Under the pieces are notes generated by a model. It ran no database searches. It was not told the origin of the DNA and saw nothing but the letters and a program-made list of their open reading frames with translations. A DNA stretch of 22,559 nucleotides, from the NCBI GenBank assembly GCA_025529335.1, contig JAMYHX010000603.1, positions 1 through 22,559 of the forward strand. Direction: 5' to 3'. The DNA comes from Rhizopus sp. PT2906. Lineage: Eukaryota; Mucoromycota; Mucoromycetes; Mucorales; Rhizopodaceae. Made by a program: the position numbers and the translations under genes. Of this stretch, positions 8,018 through 17,390 are shown piece by piece. Positions within the stretch are counted from its first letter, which is position 1; the number at the start of each line of letters is the position of its first letter.

Positions 8018-9189
8018 TTATTTTGTTACCTTTTTCAATTGAGCCAGTTCCTTTCTAAGACTAAATAATGACTTCTCACTCGAGTTTTTATTCTTGTCTA
8101 ATCTTTGCATATAGCTGTCCAAATCATCTTCTTCTTTATCTTTTTCCGCTTCTTCTTCCTTGGTCTTTTCATCAATCTTCTTTTCCAGCTGTTGAATCTG
8201 TAACATCACCTGTTTCTGCTTTGCTACTAATTCCTCATGTGTTTGTGCCTTTTCCTCCTTCTTTTTCTTTCTGGATGTCCTATCATAAAACTCTTCATCA
8301 CTATCATCACCATACATCATTTCTAGATCTTCTCGTCGTCGTTCTATATTTCACAAACAATCAAATTGAGTTGGTGCACACATATACACCTACATTGACT
8401 TACTTGCATCTTCAAATGCCATCTTTTCTGCTTCTATATTCAATAAGCTAGCATCACCAGACTTTTCTTGTCCTTCTTCTTCATCATCCTCATCCTCTAC
8501 TGCATCTTCTCTAAAACCCCTTTTTATATACATATGAGTGTATCTATATGCATAGACATCCAGAAAAACTTACCATGAAGCGCCTTCATCTTCTGGTTCA
8601 ATACCAGCTTCTTCTTTAGCCTTTGCAATACGCTGTTCGAGGGCAATTCTTCTTTTTTCCTCTAACTCTGCCTCAGGATCATATGGCTTTTGTGATTCAA
8701 ATATACAAATACGCGTGCTTTCACCAAATCTGAGTTGATCTCCTGGTTTCAAAGGCATATATTCCCTTGGGTTTATTCGCTTCTTATTGAGTATGGTTCC
8801 GTGCACACTTTCGAGATCATAAATGAACGCGTCTCCGTCTTGATTGAATTGGATCACGGCATGATAACGAGATATTGACTGATGTATCCATTAGTATACA
8901 TGAAGAATATATATACATATAAAGGAGAGAAAAGGGGTTCTCTTACTTGATGTTCCATTTGAATGTCGCAAATCGGTAATCTTCCAATCGTGACAAATTC
9001 TTTCTTTGGTCCTTCTACAGTTTCTACACTCAATCCTCCTTTAAGCATCTCAATCTTGTAGTCAAATATGGCTTCTGAAGACCAAGAAGGCTTTTCATAC
9101 TTTAAAGGAGGAGCTGAAGGTTGATTGCTAGTAGTTGGCTTGGGTTTTGCAGGTAAGCTTGGTACAGCAAATCCATCTTGATCACTCAT
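8018..9189 (-). CDS. Kanadaptin-like FHA-domain protein (SLC4A1AP family)
   Basis: Four exons (8947-9189, 8574-8878, 8404-8519, 8018-8343) give 329 aa, with introns of 68, 54 and 60 nt in consistent phase. A Pro-rich N-terminus (MSDQDGFAVPSLPAKPKP, PPLKYEKPSW) precedes an FHA domain: LKGGLSVETVEG, FVTIGRLPICDIQMEHQ|SISRYHAV, YDLESVHGTILNKKRI and LKPGDQLRFGESTRICIF. FHA domains bind phosphothreonine peptides; GR, SRYH and HGT are the usual binding-loop residues. After it come a helical stretch, W|GFREDAVEDEDDEEE, KRREDLEMMYGDDSDEEFYD, and a charged coiled-coil tail ending KSLFSLRKELAQLKKVTK. This order matches animal kanadaptin, a mostly nuclear protein, but the product is less than half its length (about 800 aa) and lacks the middle double-stranded-RNA-binding-like part. 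It is divergent from the SH3-EH gene across about 455 bp. Confidence 0.9.
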
Positions 9190-9275
9190 TTTATATGCAA
9201 TATTAAAAAAAAGAGAAAAATTAAAATTGAGCGAGTTACACTGACCATCAAAAAACAAGGCAAAAAAAAAAGGAT

Positions 9276-9307
<32 letters not shown>

Positions 9308-9644
9308 GAGAAAGGGATATTCATATAGGCTATTATTCTTTATTATCCAATCTGTCATCCTTTATACATGGCAAGTAACGGTCATTGTTGCACCCTTTTA
9401 TGAATGATAAAAGAACCACACTTTTTGTAATGAATTGGTTCAAGATGTATTCATACTGTATCAAGAAATATCCTCTTTTTCTTTCATTTTTTTTTCTTCT
9501 TGTCTTTAATAACCTCATCATGCAGAGTTTTAAGAATAATAGACGCTTCTGTTATTTCTCCGCCGACGCATTGATCTTAAAAAGGATATTGCTTTTAAAC
9601 CTCTTGTTTCCCTTTAAATATTTTGTTGCCCTCGATCTATTCTC
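9190..9644. promoter_or_regulatory. Divergent intergenic region with a GA microsatellite
   Basis: This 455-bp spacer lies between the start codons of the kanadaptin-like gene (-) and the SH3-EH gene (+), so it must hold both promoters. It contains a (GAAA)/(GA)n tract at about 9277-9313 and T-rich tracts at about 9476-9500. No defined factor site could be supported. Confidence 0.5.
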
Positions 9645-11666
9645 ATGCCCTCGAAATTACGAATGATTGCGCTCTATGACTGCACAGCAGACGATGTAGG
9701 AGAACTTTCTTTCAAGGAAGGAGATATTTTAACTGACGTGACCAAATCCAATGACGAGGGCTGGTATGAAGGAAGGCTTGAGAACAGTACAGAGAGGGGC
9801 CTTTTTCCTTATAATTTCGTAAAGCCATTACCCGAATCCTTTACAGCCGATACCATAACAACAAACAACGTGTCGTCCGGTAGCGGAAAAATCACTGTAT
9901 CTGATAGTGCATCAACAGCCTTTGACACGGTATTATCTAATGTATATAGTAAAAAAGATGTCAAATCAGCAAAAAAGACACATGTTTCAGCAACAGATAA
10001 AGGCTTATCACAAGATTTACCTGAAAAGTCAACTAATTACAACAATAAGCTTGGTAATGGCACCAATCGTATATTGCCAATGCCAGCTGACAAGACAAAG
10101 GATATACTAGGCCTCAAATTCTCAACACCTCCACCAACATTTGAAAAACTTTCCTACAAGAGTACAGAAAAACAAGAGTCACCAACGAGAGTTCGGTCCT
10201 ATTCGACTTCTTTCTTAAAGAGCACATCGGATAACCACGGCCTGGACAGAACACTACGTCCTTCACAATGGACGCCTGGGGGTAAAAGCGAGCTAGAGAT
10301 AGCTCTCAGTCGACGTTCTCCAAGGTCAACCGCCAATTTACGATCTGAATTTCAAACAAAACATGGCATGTCAACAGGAACAGGCATTCAACTGGTCGGA
10401 TTAGAGAATGCAAAGATATCGCCTGTGTCTCGGGATACAGAAGAAGAAGAGGAAGACGAAGGCTTTCAACTGATTAAACCATCTCAACTCCGTCAGAAAC
10501 AACAAGTTCCTGGCCCTGTTTTGCCAAAACCAATTGTTCCAACGCAGTCAGCATCCTATGTCACTAAATCATCTATACCTAGTTGGAAAAAGACGGTAGA
10601 TGCCCCACAGCGACCGACAGAAAGTGTTGGTAAAAGTACAACTGGCACGCTTGAGCCGCTTGGAAATATACCTGCTCCAAGCAACCCTATGCCTCGCTTA
10701 CCTTCCCGCCCTGTGTCTACTGCAAGCAGGAAATCGCGCAACAACAGTCAGCTTTCATCAGTAAGCACACCGCCGGTATTAAATCAGCAGGTGCCATCTC
10801 TTTCAAAGGAAGAGCGTCCAGAAAGTATACCCGAGAAAGCAAACCCACCGCCTATCTTGAAGCCAAAGCCAGTGTTACCCCAGCCTTGTCTTCCCCCACG
10901 GCCCAAAAAGACTCGTAGTGCATCCAATCCACCACTCTTGCAGCCTAAGCCGAATCTTACGCTATTGGAAAACTCATCTGGCCAGGACACAAAGGAAATA
11001 AACAATACTACACAAACTACTTCATTGAGTCCACCTACACCGCCTCGTGTAGGTGCAAAGCCTTCACCTGTTCTCTATCAACAGAAACTACAATCCTTCA
11101 TTTCCCAAAAGGCCATCTCGCCACCCTTTTCACCGCCGACAAAGCCAACCACGTTGACCCCACCTTCTCCACCACGTACAATGTTAAATGGTCAAAATAA
11201 TGGCATATCCAATCTAAAACCGTCAGCTTACCTGAATAGAGCACGATCAGTTACAAACCCTCCTTATTTTGGCCAAAAGCCGACTATGGACTGTAATTCG
11301 CCCAAATTGACTAGTATTCCAAAATCGAGCGTAGAAACCAAAGTCAATTCTACTGAACTCAAAAAGAAAGTAGCACCACCACCTCCCCCATCAAGACCAC
11401 CAAAAAGCAAATTAGCATTCATAAGCGATGAGGCCAAGGCACGATACGAGGCGTTATTTGATGCGATTAATGATGATGGTTATGTTGATAGTCAAACAGT
11501 CTATAAAATTTGGATAAAGAGCAAGATCTCCAAGGACAAGTTAGCTCGTATATGGAAAGAGAGTCATCCTGATCAAAAAGGATTATTAGACAGACATGCA
11601 TTTATATACGGTATGGGAAAGATTGATGAGATATTAAAGCAGCATCAGTTTGAACAGTCTGTATGA
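9645..11666 (+). CDS. SH3 / proline-rich / EH-domain adaptor protein
   Basis: This intact single exon encodes 673 aa. An SH3 domain occupies about residues 7-62 (MIALYDCTADDVGELSFKEG, EGWYEGRLE, GLFPYNFVKPL). The following 530 residues are low complexity: Ser/Thr-rich, an acidic run (TEEEEEDEGFQLIKPSQLRQ), many PxxP motifs (LPKPIVP, LKPKPVLPQP, PPRPKKTRS, TPPRVGAKPSP) and a proline run (APPPPPSRPPKSK). The C-terminus (about 598-665) is an EH-type domain: EAKARYEALFDAINDDGYVD, LARIWKESHPDQKGLLDR and HAFIYGMGKIDEIL, with the W and the D-x-D-x-G-type loop partly conserved. SH3 domains bind proline-rich ligands and EH domains bind NPF peptides, so a scaffold in endocytosis or cortical actin control is likely. 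The C-terminal EH recalls yeast Irs4/Tax4, but those lack an N-terminal SH3, so no symbol is given. It is the only intronless intact gene in the window. Confidence 0.9.
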   Translation: MPSKLRMIALYDCTADDVGELSFKEGDILTDVTKSNDEGWYEGRLENSTERGLFPYNFVKPLPESFTADTITTNNVSSGSGKITVSDSASTAFDTVLSNVYSKKDVKSAKKTHVSATDKGLSQDLPEKSTNYNNKLGNGTNRILPMPADKTKDILGLKFSTPPPTFEKLSYKSTEKQESPTRVRSYSTSFLKSTSDNHGLDRTLRPSQWTPGGKSELEIALSRRSPRSTANLRSEFQTKHGMSTGTGIQLVGLENAKISPVSRDTEEEEEDEGFQLIKPSQLRQKQQVPGPVLPKPIVPTQSASYVTKSSIPSWKKTVDAPQRPTESVGKSTTGTLEPLGNIPAPSNPMPRLPSRPVSTASRKSRNNSQLSSVSTPPVLNQQVPSLSKEERPESIPEKANPPPILKPKPVLPQPCLPPRPKKTRSASNPPLLQPKPNLTLLENSSGQDTKEINNTTQTTSLSPPTPPRVGAKPSPVLYQQKLQSFISQKAISPPFSPPTKPTTLTPPSPPRTMLNGQNNGISNLKPSAYLNRARSVTNPPYFGQKPTMDCNSPKLTSIPKSSVETKVNSTELKKKVAPPPPPSRPPKSKLAFISDEAKARYEALFDAINDDGYVDSQTVYKIWIKSKISKDKLARIWKESHPDQKGLLDRHAFIYGMGKIDEILKQHQFEQSV

Positions 11667-11746
11667 GTTTTCCCCCTTATCTATTCGTGTGTCTGATACC
11701 AGTAAATATATATAATAAAGATGTAACTAGTTTAATCACTCTAATA

Positions 11747-11773
11747 CAGTCATACAAAATTGATTTTGATACG
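11747..11773 (+). repeat. Left terminal inverted repeat of the Tc1/mariner derivative
   Basis: Preceded by TA, it begins CAGTCATAC and contains the core AAATTGATTTTGATACG. It differs from the right repeat at four positions, all in the outer half. Confidence 0.9.
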
Positions 11774-11933
11774 GTCTTAAAAATAGCATAAAATTTAATG
11801 AAAAAATATCTACTCTTTCTAATCGTTTCCTGAAACTTTATTAATCAAACTAAACATGTCAAGCCAAAATACATCAGATAACATCTAAAGCTCTTTCCAA
11901 AAGTGCGAGATTAAAAAGTACTGAGGAGTCTTT

Positions 11934-12158
11934 TGGCTCGATAAAGTTGATTTAAACGCAATTGAACATATTTGGTGGGCTCTTGAAAAACTTATCGAGG
12001 ACAAAAGGGCCGCTATCAACAACATTGATGATTTGAAGGAGGTCTTGAATGATCAATGGAAAAATATAAGCGTGGACCTTGCTCATTGCTTAGTTGCAAG
12101 TATGAATGATCGATGCCAAGTGGTTATCGACGCCAAAGGCGGGCCAACAAAGTATTAG
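11934..12158 (+). pseudogene. Transposase C-terminal remnant (Tc1/mariner)
   Basis: An open 74-codon segment reads WLDKVDLNAIEHIWWALEKL, then LIEDKRAAINNIDDLKEVL, QWKNISVDLAHCLVASM and ends GGPTKY plus stop. It aligns residue for residue with the end of the transposase relic at 4883-5452 (DLNPIEHVWAALGKLI ... RWTKY) but is clearly diverged. The last catalytic Glu (IEH) is present, with NP changed to NA before it. The rest of the catalytic core is deleted, so it is inactive. Confidence 0.9.
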
Positions 12159-12301
12159 AATAAAATGAAAATATATTATTATTAAAATAGACATAAACTT
12201 TCTTTTTATCACAGACAAAAAGGTCAATTTATAATGAATAGGATGAGTAATGACTCTTTGAACTTATGTTGGATTATTTGTCAGATTATGAAATTTTAAA
12301 T

Positions 12302-12328
12302 CGTATCAAAATCAATTTGGTAGAAGTG
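12302..12328 (-). repeat. Right terminal inverted repeat of the Tc1/mariner derivative
   Basis: CGTATCAAAATCAATTT followed by GGTAGAAGTG and then TA is the reverse complement of the left repeat apart from four mismatches. Confidence 0.9.
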
Positions 12329-12455
12329 TACCATCATTCAAGGGGTTTTATTAACATGAATACGCATGCGTTGTTGTTGTTGTTGTCTTTGGAGTGAGGG
12401 AATAAAGTAAATATATAGTTTTAATTACAAATAGTTTACAATATAAAAGAGAGTC

Positions 12456-14006
12456 CTAAATCAAACCAGCAATAGGAGCCTTTCTCACTTTGGCCTGTAT
12501 ATTTAGCTTCACTGGCCTTCCAAATGCTCGACTGATCTTGTCCTTGGCATCTGCAATAACATTATTAATTATCTTGCCGTTAGATCCTACTATAATTTTC
12601 AATTGACTATCTCTCTCAACATAGACATTCTGGTCAATCACCAATGTCTTGTTTAACTCAGTCCATCCAACATTTTCCTGTTTAATCATATAGGGAATAT
12701 AATGATGTAGACGTTTAAAGAATTCTACTCTAATGATCTCCTCTACTCGCTTCAAATTGGGCATCTCTACTTTTTGTTCAGCTGGGTATTCCCATGGTCT
12801 TGATAAAGACTTGCTAAAAAGTGTATTCTACATATAGCGTATTTATTAATCACTCTGTTGTTTTTCTGTCTTTTATATACAACAAACCTTGAGTGTATCG
12901 ATATCCTTTCCTTCTGTAGCTGAAGTATACACAATCTGTTGTATACTTCCGTACCCTCTTTCATATCTATTTTTGACATCCTCTAATACTTTTATATCAT
13001 GACCAACAAGATCCATCTAATCAACAAAGGAGGGTTAGAGGCAGATCGAAAGGCTACATGACTTACTTTATTAAAGACGAGCGTGGCAGGGATATGTATA
13101 TCATGAAGTCGAGACAGTAAGAACTGCTCTGTCTTGAGTGACTGTATGTTGAGTGACCAGTTTGCGTCGACAACGATCATGACTAAAGATCTAGATTAAT
13201 CGCACTTTTTTCTATAAAAACAAGATCCTTTCATGTTACCATACCATGATCTGCTTCATCCAAAGATCGCCATGAAGATGTAGCAAGTGTGCGATTCATT
13301 TGAGCATGATTACGATCTGGTATAATTCCAGGAGTGTCCAAAAAGACAATTTGATGTTGACCCTCTGTCAACACGGCCAACACTCTTTCTCGTGTTGTAT
13401 GAGCCTTGGGTGAAACTCCAGAAACCTTTTCATACAAGTCAGCAACATCGTCATCAGAAAGTAGTGTTTTTTTTTTTATATACCTCTTCTCCAATAAGTT
13501 TATTCACTAGAGTCGATTTTCCAGCATTAGCAGCTCCAATGACTGCTACTCTAAGCATATGTGGATCAGCAGGTTGTACTATATTTGTTGGGATCTGAAC
13601 GATGCGTTCTGAAATTCCTAATGATCAATCGAAATCAATAAAGTGTGTTGTGAGAGTATTATTTTCTTTTGTGTACCTGCTGGCTTCTTTATCATGGCTA
13701 CCTTTGCTGGTCGCTTCTTTGGCGTGTTGAGTGTTTTTTCTTTTCCAGTTGTATGTGTTGCATTGTAATTGACTACAGTAGAGGCTCCCTTGTTTCCCGG
13801 ACTGTCTGATTTCAAGTCAATTTGTTTCTTTTTGATCGGTTTTGCTGGTTGAGGTGAAGCAATGGGAATTCCCGCTCGGTGTTTAGCTCTGGTCATAATC
13901 GCATAACATCGATGAGCTTGTCCTGTATATTATGTCAGTTGAAAGAAATTGTAAAAAAAAAGTAGTATTTACTTGGAGTAAACAAGATCCTATTTGAAAA
14001 CAGCAT
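12456..14006 (-). CDS. Mitochondrial Era-like GTPase (ERAL1 family)
   Basis: Seven exons (13973-14006, 13677-13922, 13484-13617, 13245-13425, 13067-13182, 12888-13016, 12456-12827) give 403 aa. Introns are 50-62 nt and every junction keeps phase. Era proteins bind 16S/12S-type rRNA through a KH domain and help assemble the small ribosomal subunit. GTPase motifs in order: P-loop GAANAGKST, a switch segment SPKAHTTRERVL, DTPG (FLDTPGIIPDRNHAQMN) and NKMD. The C-terminus fits the KH domain: VEEIIRVEFFKRLHHYIPY, then VERDSQLKIIVGSNGKIINN, ending RKAPIAGLI. The first exon encodes MLFSNRILFTP|RQAHRCYA, basic and hydrophobic, fitting a mitochondrial presequence; it adds to a shorter start at 13896 (MTRAKHRAG) that would lack it. 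A linker rich in Lys and Pro precedes the GTPase domain. The minimal first exon is the least certain. Confidence 0.92.
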
Positions 14007-14957
14007 TCAGATCAAGTATGGAAACAGTAGAAAGAAAGACACACTGCCAAATTGACAGGTGAAGTATGTGACTTTAAAAAATACAACAGTTACACAAGTC
14101 TGTACCTTTTCCATTTGTTATAAAATAATCTTCTTTTCTTTGTGAAGAACCCATCAAAGTCATACATTTCAGCATCATGGTCAACACTAAATTTCCAGAA
14201 AGAGACGTCGCGTTGTTTTGTCACCTTTTCGTATAAATTGTATTATAAACTGTAAAAATAAGACTTTACTTTGTGAAAAGACTGTAGATGCCGTGGAGAA
14301 GCTCGAATCTGAGCACAAAAACATTCTGAAGCAGTGTCGCCTCACTCCCCTTCCGGTTGGCAACTTGTTCTCTGTTGTCAATCCAAGCATCATGAAGCTT
14401 ACTGAAGCAGAGGATAAAACTGGTTTAAGCGAAATGGGCCATTCTATACCCAATAAAAATAATTGATAAACAACAATCATATGGTAACTCTTTATGTTAT
14501 AGTGTTACTAAGCGTGACTAGAAAGCTTATAACCACATCTTTAGTCCTTGTTCGACAATAGAGTCATTATTTACCAAAAGGGTTTTCAAAAGCGAAGGTT
14601 AAACAAAGTTAGTTTAGTGACGCTAAATACTTGAGATCAAGAGTAAGTCCCTGTATTAATCCTTTAAAACATCATCCAACACTCTTTAAAGGCTTCTCAG
14701 AAGTGCTTAGAAGATAAAGCCCATTTAAATATATATCGCTTTTACTGATATGCAAGCTCACTTGAAAAAGAGAGACAGAGAAAGTACAAAATTGGTATTT
14801 CTGGGTCATGAGTTTACTTTATTTGGTAAACGCGTATCTTGTAGGACAGTGCATTACACTTATCACGAACTTAATCAATAAAATGCTTATTCCACGCTTG
14901 AATCTGAATTTCATTTGTTTTTGCTCCTGCTTTTATTGATAAATACATTCTTTGATT
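14007..14957. other. Intergenic region between Era-like and permease genes
   Basis: This divergent spacer between two start codons holds one weak coding remnant (14176-14466, listed separately). Otherwise it is AT-rich, without recognisable RNA genes or long repeats. The part just upstream of 14958 should hold the permease promoter; a TTTAAATATATAT stretch near 14725 is not position-specific enough to call. Confidence 0.5.
14176..14466 (+). pseudogene. Small unrecognised coding segment, probably decayed
   Basis: An ATG at 14176 opens MVNTKFPERDVALFCHLF and then meets a stop. From about 14260 another in-phase segment reads TLLCEKTVDAVEKLESEHKN, ILKQCRLTPLPVGNLFSVVN and TEAEDKTGLSEMGHSIPNKN before TGA. 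Joining them by GT-AG would need a 32-nt intron (GTATAA to ATAAG), shorter than any other here, so a decayed gene or chance frame is likelier than an active gene. The composition of the second segment is protein-like. I do not recognise it. Confidence 0.3.
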
Positions 14958-17236
14958 ATGCCTCCCAAGCTAACTGCAGCCGAAATAGAAGCTAGAGATG
15001 CAGCAAGGTTAAATGAGTTGGGATATAAACAGGTATAGAAAGAAAATTTCAGATCGACTTTGCTTATTTTTGATTTACACAAACAAATAATAGGAACTAA
15101 AAAGAGAATTAACAGTATGTATTAAGTTCAGGCGCATGATTCAGTAGTAAACCATCGTAGTCACTAGGAAACTATGGTGTTGCATTAAGTGTTGTCTGCA
15201 TTTCATCAGGGTTGACTAGCTTATATGAATATGGATTAACAACAGGAGGGCCCGTACGTATATTTTGTTACACACACATGATTGTTATAATGATCTCTGA
15301 ATATAGGTAGTTATGGTATGGGGATGGGTTATAGTAGCATTCTTTACCATGGCAGTAGCTTTAGCTATGGCTGGTAAGGTCATGATAAAAGCAAGTTTGT
15401 TCTTCTTACAGTGTATTTTGTAGAAATTTCTTCCGCTTACCCTACCTCAGGAGGACTCTACTGGTGGGCAGCCAGATTAAGCACAAAAAAGTATGCACCG
15501 TTTGCATCATGGATGACCGGGTGGTTCAATCTTATCGGGCAGTTTGCTGTCACTGCAGGTATCAATTATGGCATAGCATCTATGCTTGCTGCTGTCATCA
15601 GTGTAGGAACAAATGGAACTTGGGTTCCAACTGTTGGTGCAGCAGTCGGACTTCACATCGCAATGTGTTTTACTCAAGGTATTGCAAATTCTTTGGGGCC
15701 AAAGGTAACGTCGGCCATAAATAGTAAGTAGCTAACAAGAAATCAAATGATTGTTCTCCTTGCTTATCTATTGTACACAGCATTTAGCACATGGTGGCAA
15801 GTCATTGCACCTGCTGTTATCATGATCACGATGGCCGTCAAGGCACCAACACACCAGCCTGCAAGCTTTGTGTTTACAAAGTTTAATAACAACACTGGGT
15901 GGAGCAGTACAGCCTACGTAGCAGTTATAGGTATTCTGCAGGCACAGTTTACCCTAGTTGGCTATGATTCAAGTGCACACATGTCTGAAGAAACAAAAAA
16001 TGCAGAAGTTAGTGGACCTGTAGGCATGGTCATGGCTGTCCTTGGTAAGTCATGATGCTCTTTGATTTTTATCATATTAACAACCATGTTTTCATTTCAG
16101 TAAGCGCCATCATGGGATTTTGCTTTATAATAGCGTTTTTATTTTGCATTCAAGACTTGGACGCTACTATTAATTCAGATACAGGTTTTCCTGTAATGCA
16201 AATCATGTTTGATTCGGTAGGAAGCATAGGCGCCATTTGCTTGATGGTGATGCTTATTATTGCCTGTTGGCAATGTGGATTTGCCAGTGTTACAGCTAAT
16301 TCCAGAATGATATACGCGTTTTCGCGTGACGGTGCTATTCCCGGCCATAAATATTGGCATAAAATTGACGTTAAAAGACAGGTAATTTTGCAAGACGCGC
16401 GTTTGGGCAAATGCTAATATACATAAATAGACACCACTGAACGCAGTTTGGCTTTCGGTTATCGTTGCCTCTTTGCTTGGCTTACCTTCTCTTGGCAATA
16501 GTACAGCCTTTTCTGCCATCACTTCAGTAGCCACAATTGGCCTTTATATATCTTATGCAGTACCTATTTTCGCAAAATTACTGAACCGTGGTCATTTTGT
16601 TAGGGGACCACTTCATTTAGGTCGATTTTCAGATATCATTGGCATGTAAGTGTAAAAGTGTATAGATTAACTTACAATGGCTGACTCCCTTTTATAGTAT
16701 TTCTATCTTTTGGATTTCACTCATTACCATTTTGTTTGTGCTTCCTCCTAAATGTAAGCCTTAAAAAAACCAGAAATGGGTGTAAAGCTTACATTTGTTT
16801 TGATCTAGATCCTGTTGATGCAGTTAATATGAATTGTATGGTTTGTTTTGCTCATGCATGATAACATAGCTAATTCTTTCTCATCTTTAGATGCATGTTT
16901 AGCTGTTGGTATGATACTGCTTGGCGCAGGAGGTAAGGAAAGCATATTCATTTGATACCTTTGTATAACAATCTAATAAGCACTACTCTAGGTCGATTTG
17001 CAATAGACGCTCGAAAATGGTTTACAGGGCCCAAGATTAACCTACCCCAAGATAAACTTGCTAAAGTCGATCTTGAACAAGATAGGAAGGATATCCGAGG
17101 CTTATCTTCTAATGATATCGAGATGGGTGACTCCAAGGAAGATTCAAGGACGTCATTAGAGAAGAGTGATATTGAAAAAGAGCAAAAGAAAGAAGATAGT
17201 GACATTAGGGTTGCAGAAATAGAAAAGGTTGAATAA
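14958..17236 (+). CDS. Amino-acid/choline/GABA-type permease (APC superfamily)
   Basis: Twelve exons (14958-15032, 15094-15114, 15161-15253, 15307-15373, 15412-15723, 15781-16044, 16101-16381, 16431-16645, 16698-16753, 16809-16835, 16891-16932, 16992-17236) give 565 aa in one continuous phase. The protein starts MPPKLTAAEIEARDAARLNE. It then shows GNYGVALSVVCISSGLTSLY, YEYGLTTGGP|VVMVWGWVIV, VEISSAYPTSGGLYWWAARL, ASWMTGWFNLIGQFAVTAGI, GYDSSAHMSEETKNAEVSGP, ANSRMIYAFSRDGAIPGHKY and TPLNAVWLSVIVASLLGLPS. These are signatures of the fungal amino acid-choline transporter branch, which includes yeast Uga4 and Hnm1. About 12 membrane segments are expected; the substrate cannot be inferred. The C-terminal 75 residues are a charged cytosolic tail (KEDSRTSLEKSDIEKEQKKE). 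One intron is only 38 nt (15374-15411) and two exons are 21 and 27 nt. It converges with the acyltransferase gene, leaving 154 bp. Confidence 0.94.
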
Positions 17237-17390
17237 TTCTGTTTATTTGGCAGTCTCTTATGTATACATAATAAAATGAATTCAACAACCAAGTTGCGCA
17301 CAATTTATAATAGTATAAAGAAATACAATTAAATACATTAAAAAGTCTATTTACGTCTATCGTTTGTACAAAAGTTATTGTCATATGTTT

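Larger units (their letters stand above)
11747..12328 (+). mobile_element. Non-autonomous Tc1/mariner element with terminal inverted repeats
   Basis: The ends form a 27-bp imperfect inverted repeat, 11747-11773 and 12302-12328, sharing the exact 17-bp core AAATTGATTTTGATACG (inverted on the right). Both ends are flanked by TA (11745-11746 and 12329-12330), the target duplicated by this superfamily, and the tips read CAGT and CACT. The 582-bp interior keeps the C-terminal third of a transposase and a possible original start codon (ATG at 11856) before a deleted middle. It sits in the 3' flank of the SH3-EH gene. Confidence 0.9.

Noticed and set aside
10556..11005. Minus-strand frames inside the SH3-EH gene
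   Set aside because: Gly-rich antisense of proline-rich coding sequence.
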